From CAZNVG01 sp964576475 (GTDB lineage: Bacteria; Patescibacteriota; Saccharimonadia; Saccharimonadales; CAZNVG01), in NCBI GenBank assembly GCA_964576475.1, contig CAZNVG010000034.1, positions 1 to 10,782 of the forward strand: a DNA stretch of 10,782 nucleotides, written 5' to 3'. A program made the translations under genes and the position numbers. The stretch's first letter is position 1. Every line of letters starts with the position of its first letter. This document shows, piece after piece, positions 5,961 through 10,782 of this stretch. A model generated the notes under the pieces. It did not search any database. It saw only the letters and a list, made by a program, of their open reading frames with translations, and was not told where the DNA came from.

Positions 5961-6704
5961 CTAAGCCCTGTACTTATAAAGGTTGTCGTAGGTTGGGTAT
6001 GCGCGACATAGGGCTTGGTGCATCTGTACGAAATCTATTTGTCCGGAAGCGGTTGCAGTGCTTGGTCCTGCAGAATATGTTAGTCGTGATCCAAGCCCCG
6101 GAAACTCTATACGAGAACGTGGCCCAAACTCTTCGCCCATACCAACTACAATAAGTCCTATACCGGTGTAATTACAGAGGAACTCACCTAGTCGATCATA
6201 CTCGGTGCTGTTGTTGATCTTTGCTGCTAACTTAAAGTAATTTGCGCCGGCTGCGTGTGCGCGCCCGGCTCGTTCTTCTAATTCTGAAGTGGAAGGCGTG
6301 CCGTTAAAGTCGTGACTCGATGCAATAACTGGCTTTGATGCAGCTGCTGCTAGGCCAATGACATCTGACAAAATGTCAGCCTCGAGTTCAATATCAAAAC
6401 CGTTGGCCACTGGGTCTAGTGCTTTAAACAAGTCTAAGCGATCTTGCTCAGAACCTATCCAGCCGCCATTCCCGCCTGCCTCGGCCTGCATACGAATAGT
6501 TACAAGAAGTGGCAGAAGCGCGGTGATTCGTTCTGCCTGCAGTACGGTATTTGTGCGATTCAGCTCCTGAAAATAGTCTGCCCTAAACTCCGCAACATCT
6601 GCATGACCTAGTACATCAAGTATTGTATTGTCATCGACTTCGCTCGTAAACGGCACTGCAAAGGCAGGGATATTTCGTTCCAGGGCGTGGGCTAAACTAT
6701 TCAT
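5961..6704 (-). CDS. aroD: 3-dehydroquinate dehydratase, type I
   Basis: A 247-residue protein, the normal length for the type I enzyme, which removes water from 3-dehydroquinate through a lysine Schiff base in the shikimate pathway. Visible are EFRADYF (39-45) and LVTIR (67-71) for substrate binding, SSHDF with catalytic His131, YFKLA with Schiff-base Lys158, and the C-terminal SRIEFPGLGSRLTYS plus SGQI, matching the binding loop with Arg198 and Gln222. No key residue is missing. The start ATG (6704) has no Shine-Dalgarno but sits seven bases after a -10, so the mRNA is leaderless. No other shikimate gene is nearby. In a small epibiont genome a lone dehydratase could feed on host dehydroquinate or serve a salvage or degradative role; that is inference. 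Confidence 0.93.
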   Translation of the reverse strand: MNSLAHALERNIPAFAVPFTSEVDDNTILDVLGHADVAEFRADYFQELNRTNTVLQAERITALLPLLVTIRMQAEAGGNGGWIGSEQDRLDLFKALDPVANGFDIELEADILSDVIGLAAAASKPVIASSHDFNGTPSTSELEERAGRAHAAGANYFKLAAKINNSTEYDRLGEFLCNYTGIGLIVVGMGEEFGPRSRIEFPGLGSRLTYSAGPSTATASGQIDFVQMHQALCRAYPTYDNLYKYRA

Positions 6705-6711
6705 TCGCTCG

Positions 6712-6740
6712 ATTATCAGGCTAAAACGTTATGCTCGCAA
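6712..6740 (-). promoter_or_regulatory. Promoter of aroD, leaderless
   Basis: TTGCGA (6740-6735), 17 bp, GATAAT (6717-6712) on the minus strand. The -35 matches at 4 of 6 positions and the -10 at 5 of 6. The aroD ATG begins seven bases after the -10, so its A is the likely +1. Confidence 0.65.
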
Positions 6741-6760
6741 GCACCAGCACATTAAGTCAG

Positions 6761-6789
6761 TAGACAGATGGTTTGATAATTGCTATAAT
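6761..6789 (+). promoter_or_regulatory. Promoter of tRNA-Val
   Basis: TAGACA (6761-6766), 17 bp, TATAAT (6784-6789), preceded by TGC to form an extended -10. Transcription would start about 14 bases before the mature tRNA. It is divergent from the aroD promoter, with about 20 bp between the two -35 boxes. Confidence 0.8.
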
Positions 6790-6810
6790 CACCTCTGTTA
6801 GAAAAGATCC

Positions 6811-6887
6811 GGGCGATTAGCTCAGCTGGCTAGAGCACCTCGTTTACACCGAGGGGGTCGGGGGTTCGAGTCCCTCATCGCCCACCA
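6811..6887 (+). tRNA. tRNA-Val(UAC)
   Basis: A 77-nt cloverleaf: acceptor GGGCGAT/ATCGCCC, D-arm GCTC/GAGC, anticodon stem CCTCG/CGAGG around TTTACAC (anticodon UAC, codon GUA), T-arm GGGGG-TTCGAGT-CCCTC, discriminator A and encoded CCA (6885-6887). It is intact although foreign-looking DNA begins right behind it, as expected if the insertion rebuilt or spared the tRNA end. Confidence 0.96.
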
Positions 6888-6919
6888 AAATGAGAACAAT
6901 TCTCAGTATTAACTGAGGC

Positions 6920-6946
6920 GGGTCGCACGATGGTGCGGCCCATTTT
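6920..6946 (+). terminator. Terminator-like hairpin after tRNA-Val
   Basis: GGGTCGCAC, loop GATG, GTGCGGCCC (6920-6941) forms a 9-bp stem with one G-T pair, followed by ATTTTC. The stem is strong and GC-rich, but the T run is only four bases. It could end the tRNA-Val transcript now that the original terminator appears to lie at 8731. Its composition fits the foreign segment. Confidence 0.5.
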
Positions 6947-7062
6947 CATGTCCAAGTTTCACGAACCCGCCAACTCCACCCCTGTTGAGGGTTCGAGTCC
7001 CATGACCTCATTTGCTGTGATTATCGCAACGGTCTGAACAGTGGTCGGCGTCGAACCTCGTT

Positions 7063-7091
7063 TCATCTGTTGCCATAACCACAACAGATGA
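7063..7091. repeat. 10-bp inverted repeat upstream of the 7143 gene
   Basis: TCATCTGTTG (7063-7072) and CAACAGATGA (7082-7091) are exact reverse complements around a 9-base centre. The repeat lies 51 bases before the next start codon and has no T run, so an operator or recombination arm is more likely than a terminator. Confidence 0.55.
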
Positions 7092-7142
7092 GGCCACCTC
7101 AAGACGTCATACTCGATTGTGAGTGGGAGGAAGGAGGAGTTG

Positions 7143-7367
7143 ATGAAACGGCGTCGACAAAGCCGAGCCAAGTCCGCTCTACCCAAGGGCGCCTACCGGC
7201 TGCCTACTGGTGGATACATCTTGCCTGCAACGTCGGCCACGCCGATTGGGCGCAACCGTCAGATCTTGGTCACTGCAGTTCTGCGTGACGAGCCTGACAT
7301 TCACCGCCTCGCTATGGCTGTGGTCAGATTCGGCGAGCAGCTTGGACCCAAGAAGCCCAAAGGGTGA
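7143..7367 (+). CDS. Small basic unknown protein (74 aa), actinobacterial type
   Basis: The start is the ATG at 7143, preceded by AAGGAGGAG, an excellent Shine-Dalgarno; an in-frame ATG at 7119 lies before that site and is unlikely. The product begins MKRRRQSRAKSALPKGAYRL and continues PTGGYILPATSATPIGRNRQ, with a strongly basic N-terminus, Gly/Pro-rich middle turns, and a C-terminal helix (IHRLAMAVVRFGEQLG). Small proteins with this kind of LPKGAYRLPTGGY core are, as far as I recall, found in actinobacterial genomes near mobile genes, without known function; that memory is not a database result. The codon use is GC-rich, unlike the flanking chromosome. It is the first gene of the foreign segment. 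RNA or DNA binding would fit the charge but is not shown. Confidence 0.7.
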   Translation: MKRRRQSRAKSALPKGAYRLPTGGYILPATSATPIGRNRQILVTAVLRDEPDIHRLAMAVVRFGEQLGPKKPKG

Positions 7368-7369
7368 CA

Positions 7370-7409
7370 CCAATCGACGCCGATTGTGGTCCTATCCCAA
7401 TCGACGTCG
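7370..7409. repeat. Imperfect 13-bp direct repeat
   Basis: CCAATCGACGCCG (7370-7382) and CCAATCGACGTCG (7397-7409) differ at one base and are 27 bp apart. The first also forms CAATCG-ACGC-CGATTG, a 6-bp inverted repeat. It lies right after the stop of the 74-residue gene, in the gap before the next gene. It may be an operator or iteron-like pair. Confidence 0.45.
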
Positions 7410-7490
7410 TTCTCGCGTGTGTTCCGTGAAGCCCTGATGTGCACCACACGCTAAGGTGCCGCGGGTACTCGCAACAGGGAGAAGTAGCTT

Positions 7491-7880
7491 ATGGCACGTC
7501 GGAAGATCACCATCGGCGATTGGCTTCGCGGAACAGGCGATGCGTTTCGCCACGGCGAGGGCATGAAGCCAATAGCGTCACAGAAGTACATCTACGCTGC
7601 GCACGACCGGCGAAAGGCGAACGAGGCGAACGCATCGTTCGGTACCGGCGAACAAGATGGCGATGGAAACTGGACCTCGCCAGTTCACGGCACAACTTCT
7701 GACGGCCGGCCGGTGACGATCTCTTTTGGCAAAGTGGGACGCACAGGTCAGACACTGGTATGTGATGGTCATGTTGATCGCGCCACTTTCTGGGCACACC
7801 GTAAGACGGGTCTAGGTCATGACCACTACCTCGTCGATGGAACCATCGCTAGCAAGATTGATAACGAGCGCTTCAAGTAG
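7491..7880 (+). CDS. Unknown protein (129 aa) in the foreign segment
   Basis: ATG at 7491 with GGGAG nine bases upstream. The N-terminus is basic (MARRKITIGDWLRGTG) and the next 40 residues are charged (YIYAAHDRRKANEANASFGTG). From about residue 64 the protein looks beta-rich: VHGTTSDGRPVTISFGKVG, then TLVCDGHVDRATFWAH, then GHDHYLVDG. Several histidines and aspartates cluster near the C-terminus (HVD, AHRK, GHDHY), so a metal-binding or hydrolase site is possible, but I recognise no family motif. There is no signal peptide or membrane segment. It has high-GC codon use like its neighbours. It is 123 bases behind the 74-residue gene and 31 bases before the next gene. The function is unknown. 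Confidence 0.75.
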   Translation: MARRKITIGDWLRGTGDAFRHGEGMKPIASQKYIYAAHDRRKANEANASFGTGEQDGDGNWTSPVHGTTSDGRPVTISFGKVGRTGQTLVCDGHVDRATFWAHRKTGLGHDHYLVDGTIASKIDNERFK

Positions 7881-7893
7881 CCTTCTGTCGTCA

Positions 7894-7902
7894 TGGTAAA
7901 AT
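7894..7902 (+). promoter_or_regulatory. Extended -10 for the 7912 gene
   Basis: TGGTAAAAT (7894-7902) is an extended -10 with a 5 of 6 hexamer. Transcription would begin near 7909, two or three bases before the GTG start at 7912, so the mRNA is nearly leaderless, a pattern common in Actinobacteria. I see no -35. Confidence 0.45.
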
Positions 7903-7911
7903 GTACATACT

Positions 7912-8199
7912 GTGCCGAGTCCTGACTTCCAAATTCTGAACCTGTTCGATCTTGCGGAAGCAGCTGCTGTTGCCGGTAACATCACTCTGCTTCAGACTGC
8001 GAGGAATCAGGCCGAGGAACTGGTCAAGACGAGCAGTCTTGACCACAGAGTCGATATTCTCGTCTACATCGATCTGCTAATCGACTGCATCGAAGTCGAA
8101 GCACCTCTTGTGGGACGCGCAATTCTGGACGAACCAGCCATCTCGCAGCACCGCAAGCTATACCTGTCACTCCGTGCCGCGGGAGAAACCACCGCATAG
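7912..8199 (+). CDS. Unknown small helical protein (95 aa) in the foreign segment
   Basis: The frame starts at a GTG (7912) without a Shine-Dalgarno but with an extended -10 ending nine bases before it, which supports a near-leaderless start. The protein is acidic and nearly all helix-forming: FQILNLFDLAEAAAVAGN (6-23), LLQTARNQAEELVKT (25-39), DHRVDILVYIDLLIDCIEVE (43-62) and ISQHRKLYLSLRAAGE (76-91). The regular helix-turn-helix pairs resemble a small helical-repeat or bundle protein, such as an interaction module or antitoxin-sized partner, but I do not recognise it. It follows the 129-residue gene by 31 bases and is convergent with the double-HTH gene. GC-ending codons dominate. Confidence 0.7.
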   Translation: MPSPDFQILNLFDLAEAAAVAGNITLLQTARNQAEELVKTSSLDHRVDILVYIDLLIDCIEVEAPLVGRAILDEPAISQHRKLYLSLRAAGETTA

Positions 8200-8283
8200 C
8201 TAGAGCTCACGTTGAATGAACTACCGCCAGGGTGTCGACGGACGTGCAGAGCTGATCGGGCGCACCAATCCAGGACCTTAACC

Positions 8284-8724
8284 TCAGCGCCTCGGGCGAG
8301 TCCGCACTCCCGCTTTCCGAAACTCCTTCAAGATGGTCTTGTCGCTCACCCCGAACCGTTCTCCAGTTCTCAGTAGCGACAGGCCCTCGGCGTACAGCCG
8401 GGCAGCTTCCTGAACCTGAGCATCGGTCATCGCCCGGACTGTCGGCCGCCGAGGTACACCAGCTCGATCGAGATGAGCCAGCACCGTCGATCGGTCGATC
8501 CCGAATCGCTTCGCCACGATCGGAACTGAGTCGCCAGCTCGGTACGACTCGACGAGCTCGGCCACCTGCTCGGTCGTCAACCGGCGAACAACACGCCGGC
8601 TCACCGGTGTTGCGGACGCCGATTCCTCCCGGACAGGGTGTTCCTCACGGGCGAGGGAAAGAGCACGATGTGTTTGACGGCAGCGCGAACTTAGGTTGGA
8701 GTAAGCCCTCACAAGCTCCACCAA
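8284..8724 (-). CDS. Double helix-turn-helix protein, possibly N-terminally truncated
   Basis: A 146-codon frame with two HTH units in tandem: LTTEQVAELVESYRAGDSV plus IVAKRFGIDRSTVLAHL (about residues 49-84), and MTDAQVQEAARLYAEGLSL plus TGERFGVSDKTILKEF (about 99-134), each closed by KAGV/RAGV and basic residues. This is the DNA-binding pattern of actinobacterial helper proteins found with serine recombinases. The upstream part contains YSNLSSRCRQTHRALSLARE. No good start exists: the frame opens only with TTG (8724) or GTG (8721), both within the CCACCAA repeat and next to the chromosomal terminator. The gene therefore seems to be cut at the right edge of the foreign segment or to borrow a start from the chromosome. 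It is convergent with the 7912 gene; 84 bases lie between. DNA binding is well supported; its target is unknown. Confidence 0.7.
   Translation of the reverse strand: MVELVRAYSNLSSRCRQTHRALSLAREEHPVREESASATPVSRRVVRRLTTEQVAELVESYRAGDSVPIVAKRFGIDRSTVLAHLDRAGVPRRPTVRAMTDAQVQEAARLYAEGLSLLRTGERFGVSDKTILKEFRKAGVRTRPRR
8696..8724 (+). other. Degenerate tRNA 3'-end copy at the right edge of the foreign segment
   Basis: Read on the plus strand, GGTTGGAGT, then CCCTCA (8706-8711 region), then CCACCAA (8718-8724) follow the same order as GGTTCGAGT, CCCTCA and CCACCAA in tRNA-Val (6863-6888), with small insertions. It cannot form a working T-arm. It looks like the product of recombination between the tRNA end and a similar site on the incoming DNA. 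CTCCACCA also ends tmRNA genes, but no other tmRNA part is visible. Confidence 0.45.
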
Positions 8725-8730
8725 GAAATA

Positions 8731-8763
8731 GTCCTTACTGTTGCAGTAAGGGCTTTTTCTTTT
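8731..8763 (+). terminator. Strong rho-independent terminator, probably the displaced tRNA-Val terminator
   Basis: GTCCTTACTG (8731-8740), loop TTG, CAGTAAGGGC (8744-8753) makes a 10-bp stem with one T-G pair, followed by TTTTTCTTTT. The stem starts seven bases after CCACCA, the typical distance behind a tRNA. No plus-strand gene now ends here except distant ones. The composition is that of the low-GC chromosome, so this is native sequence just outside the insertion. Confidence 0.85.
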
Positions 8764-8774
8764 ACGGTGTACGT

Positions 8775-8780
8775 TATACT
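8775..8780 (+). promoter_or_regulatory. -10 box of the GNAT gene, near-leaderless
   Basis: TATACT (8775-8780) lies eight bases before the ATG at 8789, so the mRNA would start at or one to two bases before the start codon. There is no Shine-Dalgarno and no clear -35. The terminator just upstream isolates this gene from the foreign segment. Confidence 0.5.
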
Positions 8781-8788
8781 AAGTACAG

Positions 8789-9295
8789 ATGATAATTATT
8801 CGCCGCGCCTCACGTAACAATATTCCTGCAATTGCCGAGCTTTTAACCCAAGGTGTTAGCCGAAAGCAAGGCTACAGCGACGGCAGCTGGGGCACCGATC
8901 CATTTACTAACGACGAAGTCGCAGACATTTTTGACACTTCCCGGGTATACATTGCGACTATCAATGGTAAGGTCATCGGTGTGGTGGCGATTACTAACAA
9001 AGATGAACTGTGGGAAGATGTGGGCAAGCCGAGCAAGGCATGGTACGTGCATAGATTGACTTCCGACCAGAATGCAAAGGGACAAAATGTTGGGGGACTA
9101 CTTTTAAAACAATTAGAAGAGGATGCTCTGCGTCAGGGTGTCTCTGCACTACGACTTGACTGTGACTACCACAACGAAGGGCTTTGTAACTACTATATAC
9201 GCCAAGGCTTTGTAGAGGTTACCCGCAAAGATCTGCATAATAAGATTACCGGAGCCACGGACGGTACGGCTCTTTTCGAAAAGAAAATACCGTAA
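8789..9295 (+). CDS. GNAT family N-acetyltransferase
   Basis: A 168-residue single-domain GNAT enzyme, which moves the acetyl group of acetyl-CoA to an amine. The N-terminal strand and helix IIIRRASRNNIPAIAELLTQ are typical. The core strand VYIATINGKVIGVVAI (53-68) is followed by the strand WYVHRLTSD and the acetyl-CoA loop AKGQNVGGLLLKQLEEDA (about 96-113), in which GQNVGG takes the place of Q/R-x-x-G-x-G/A. The segment LRLDCDYHNEGLCNYYIRQGF carries the motif B tyrosine region and the usual N-x-x-x-x-x-Y-x-x-x-GF ending. The length is normal and the gene is intact. The substrate is not visible; the family includes ribosomal-protein, antibiotic and small-molecule acetyltransferases. It returns to the chromosome's own base composition, immediately after the foreign segment. 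Confidence 0.9.
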   Translation: MIIIRRASRNNIPAIAELLTQGVSRKQGYSDGSWGTDPFTNDEVADIFDTSRVYIATINGKVIGVVAITNKDELWEDVGKPSKAWYVHRLTSDQNAKGQNVGGLLLKQLEEDALRQGVSALRLDCDYHNEGLCNYYIRQGFVEVTRKDLHNKITGATDGTALFEKKIP

Positions 9296-9350
9296 CGTCT
9301 AGTGCTTAGCAATAGCTGGTGCTACGATAAAGGTGTAATAAGGAGTTGGC

Positions 9351-10115
9351 ATGGAAGGTTTTACGGTCTTTATATTTATACTAATCGGCATCGCCGTTAT
9401 TATGGGGCTGCGTCTGGTCAACCAGTTCGAGCAAGGTGTTGTCTTTCGCCTTGGTCGCGTCCGTCCAGAGCCTAAAATGCCCGGTCTACGAGTTATTATT
9501 CCGTTTGTCGATATTATGAAGAAGGTCGACATGCGTATCATCACCCTGCCCGTAGATAGTCAGCAGATCATCACCAAAGACAACGTGTCTATAGAGGTTG
9601 GTGCGGTAGCGTATTACCAAGTAAACGAAGCTACAAGGTCGTTGGTAGAAATCAGTAATGTTGTGTCTGCTACGTACCAGATTGCCCAGACTACCATTCG
9701 TAATATTGTCGGCCAGAGTAACCTAGACGAGGTGCTCAGCGAAACAAAAGCTATTAACGAAAAGATCAAAGCAATTCTAGACACCGCTACCGAAAAGTGG
9801 GGCGTGTATATCAGTACCGTAGAACTCAAGGATATTCGTCTGCCCGAAAGCATGCAACGAGCCATGGCCAAGCAAGCAGAGGCCGAGCGCGAAAAGCGAG
9901 CCAAGATCATCGCTGCCGAGGGCGAGGCACTCAGTGCTGCAAAACTAGGTGATGCTGCCGATATCATTGCTGCTCACCCAATAGCACTACAGCTCCGAAA
10001 CCTACAGGTGCTGAGCGAAATCGCTGTCGAAAAGAACAGTACCATCATCTTCCCCGCGCAGATCATGGACTCTATTAGCGACATTAAGTCGTTCCTAGCT
10101 AAAGAAACTAAATAG
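9351..10115 (+). CDS. Slipin-type SPFH (band 7) membrane protein
   Basis: A 254-residue protein with a hydrophobic N-terminal segment FTVFIFILIGIAVIMGL (residues 4-20), then an SPFH domain (about 25-190) with the characteristic FEQGVVFRLGRV, PGLRVIIPFVD, DMRIITLPVDSQQIITKDN and GAVAYYQV stretches. A charged helix (MAKQAEAEREKRAKIIAAEGEALSAA, split here as about 168-195) gives oligomerisation. Slipins form membrane-bound rings or scaffolds that organise lipids and membrane proteases. The ATG at 9351 has AAGGAG five bases upstream. Slipins often sit with NfeD proteases; none is here. Instead a metallophosphoesterase begins three bases after its stop, so they form an operon. No strong promoter is visible in the 55 bp upstream, so read-through from the GNAT gene is possible. 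Confidence 0.93.
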   Translation: MEGFTVFIFILIGIAVIMGLRLVNQFEQGVVFRLGRVRPEPKMPGLRVIIPFVDIMKKVDMRIITLPVDSQQIITKDNVSIEVGAVAYYQVNEATRSLVEISNVVSATYQIAQTTIRNIVGQSNLDEVLSETKAINEKIKAILDTATEKWGVYISTVELKDIRLPESMQRAMAKQAEAEREKRAKIIAAEGEALSAAKLGDAADIIAAHPIALQLRNLQVLSEIAVEKNSTIIFPAQIMDSISDIKSFLAKETK

Positions 10116-10118
10116 GAT

Positions 10119-10694
10119 ATGAGGGTATTAGCACTTGCCGACCGTCCTCCTTTAACCAGCCTAAGAGAGATAGTAGCCAAGGAGAAGATCGAGCTTATTA
10201 TCACACTTGGAGATTTTGATCATGGAGATCTTGTAGAGCTTGAGCAAATTACAAATATCCCAAAGATTGGGATCTATGGTAATCACTGTAGCGGCACCTA
10301 TATGCCTTCACTTGGCATAATGAATATGCACCATGCAACTTGGGAATACAAGGGCTTAACATTCGGCGGTTTCGAAGGCTGTGTGCGTTACAAAGAAAGT
10401 GACCATGCCCCAATGTACACGCAGGAGGAGTGTACTGAATTAATGAAGGGCTTCCCCCCGGTAGATGTATTTCTGAGTCATGCTCCACCTGCAGGCATAA
10501 ACGATGAGCCTGGTGATGTATCGCATGCTGGCTTCACCGCTCTACGCAATTATATGGATACTATAAAGCCAATGGTCTGGCTACATGGTCATACGTACCC
10601 GAGCAAAGAAGATCTTGTTACGCAAGCCGGGGATACGCGAATTGAGTACGTATTTCGTTACAAGGTTCTAGATCTGCCAAATATTGAAAAATAA
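10119..10694 (+). CDS. Calcineurin-like metallophosphoesterase, variant first motif
   Basis: A 191-residue protein with most metal-binding motifs of the calcineurin-like phosphoesterases: GD at 31-32 (TLGDFDHGD), GNH at 54-56, SHAPP at 120-124 and HGH at 156-158. The first motif is unusual: ALADRPP has the aspartate (D8), but proline stands where D-x-H has its histidine, so the two-metal site may be altered, as in subfamilies that lack this histidine. It probably hydrolyses a phosphoester in the cytoplasm; the substrate is unknown. The ATG lies three bases after the slipin stop, with only AGGA close by, so translation is probably coupled. The gene's last codons overlap the tRNA-Phe promoter. 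Confidence 0.9.
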   Translation: MRVLALADRPPLTSLREIVAKEKIELIITLGDFDHGDLVELEQITNIPKIGIYGNHCSGTYMPSLGIMNMHHATWEYKGLTFGGFEGCVRYKESDHAPMYTQEECTELMKGFPPVDVFLSHAPPAGINDEPGDVSHAGFTALRNYMDTIKPMVWLHGHTYPSKEDLVTQAGDTRIEYVFRYKVLDLPNIEK

Positions 10695-10712
10695 CCCCTG
10701 ATAATGTATCCT
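10684..10712 (+). promoter_or_regulatory. Promoter of tRNA-Phe
   Basis: TTGAAA (10684-10689), 17 bp, TATCCT (10707-10712). The -35 matches at 5 of 6 positions and the -10 at 4 of 6. The tRNA begins 18 bases later. The -35 overlaps the end of the metallophosphoesterase gene. GATAAT at 10700-10705 is an alternative -10 without a matching -35. Confidence 0.5.
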
Positions 10713-10729
10713 TAGCAGGTACCAAATAT

Positions 10730-10782
10730 GGCTCTTTAGCTCAGTTGGTAGAGCAGCGGCCTGAAGAGCCGCGTGTCCCCAG
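10730..10782 (+). tRNA. tRNA-Phe(GAA), 5' part
   Basis: Acceptor GGCTCTT, TA, D-arm GCTC/GAGC with AGTTGGTA in the loop, and anticodon stem GCGGC/GCCGC around CTGAAGA, giving anticodon GAA. The window ends in the T-stem, so the 3' part is missing only because of the edge. Confidence 0.93.

Larger units (their letters stand above)
6882..8724. mobile_element. High-GC foreign segment inserted at the tRNA-Val 3' end
   Basis: CCACCAA at the tRNA-Val end (6882-6888) recurs at 8718-8724, and the DNA between differs sharply from both sides: single 60-base blocks at 7141 and 8401 have 38 and 40 G+C, against 27-28 in blocks at 3721 and 9661. The genes inside use GC-ending codons and look actinobacterial. 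The right repeat is followed after seven bases by a perfect terminator of the kind found after tRNAs. No integrase or transposase lies inside. The left end (6891-6917) holds interlocking inverted repeats: TGAGAA-CAA-TTCTCA, then CTCAGT-ATTA-ACTGAG. From 6947 to 7142 I see no gene. It could be a non-autonomous element, a decayed integrated element, a fragment of host DNA, or an assembly chimera. Confidence 0.65.

Noticed and set aside
8696..8763. 3' end of a tmRNA gene (CTCCACCA followed by a terminator)
   Set aside because: No tmRNA 5' end, tag frame or pseudoknots could be found on the plus strand upstream, and the upstream DNA is foreign and coding on the other strand. A displaced tRNA-Val end explains it better.
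9614..10204. Long reading frames antisense to the slipin and metallophosphoesterase genes
   Set aside because: They are shadows of well-supported genes, with Ser/Leu-rich translations and no start signals.
1..10782. UGA recoded as glycine, as in some Patescibacteria
   Set aside because: UGA ends the SET, recombinase and HTH genes at sensible lengths, and no conserved domain needs read-through.
1..10782. CRISPR array or insertion-sequence transposase
   Set aside because: No regularly spaced repeats and no DDE or HUH transposase frame were seen.

Overview
The flanking chromosome looks like a Candidatus Saccharibacteria (TM7, Patescibacteria) genome. Base composition is moderate: hand counts of single 60-base blocks gave about 45-47% GC. 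Gene spacing is tight, several genes lack a Shine-Dalgarno sequence and start at or next to their own promoter, and housekeeping genes are sparse and scattered (a lone type I 3-dehydroquinase, a slipin, a GNAT acetyltransferase). UGA is used as a stop. The lineage is an inference; there is no rRNA or marker protein here to prove it.

Left part (1-5198) is an accessory region: a partial unknown gene (1-495), an unknown two-gene leaderless operon (996-1520, 707-994), an overlapping pair encoding a SET-domain protein and a small P-loop kinase (2194-2634, 1706-2197), a small HTH protein (2933-3178), and, divergently, a consensus promoter driving a small acidic protein and a large serine recombinase (3372-3590, 3604-5193). 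The recombinase reading frame ends inside the 3' end of tRNA-Leu(GAG) on the other strand, so this looks like the integrase end of an integrated element. A degenerate match to that tRNA end at 520-551 could be the other end, which would make the other accessory genes its cargo.

Middle part (5172-6887): tRNA-Leu, a frameshifted LAGLIDADG homing endonuclease directly upstream of it, a leaderless aroD, and tRNA-Val(UAC) with its own promoter.

Right after the CCA of tRNA-Val comes about 1.8 kb of much richer DNA (single 60-base blocks counted at 63% and 67% GC) with actinobacterial-style genes: a 74-residue basic protein, a 129-residue and a 95-residue unknown, and a double-HTH protein. It ends at a second CCACCAA that is followed at once by a perfect rho-independent terminator, as one expects after a tRNA. 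The simplest reading is that foreign, probably actinobacterial, DNA was inserted at the tRNA-Val 3' end and pushed the tRNA's terminator 1.8 kb away. Saccharibacteria live on Actinobacteria, so host-to-epibiont transfer is attractive, but a chimeric assembly is the main alternative.

Right part (8775-10782): a GNAT acetyltransferase, a slipin (SPFH) gene followed 3 bases later by a metallophosphoesterase, and the first 53 bases of tRNA-Phe(GAA).
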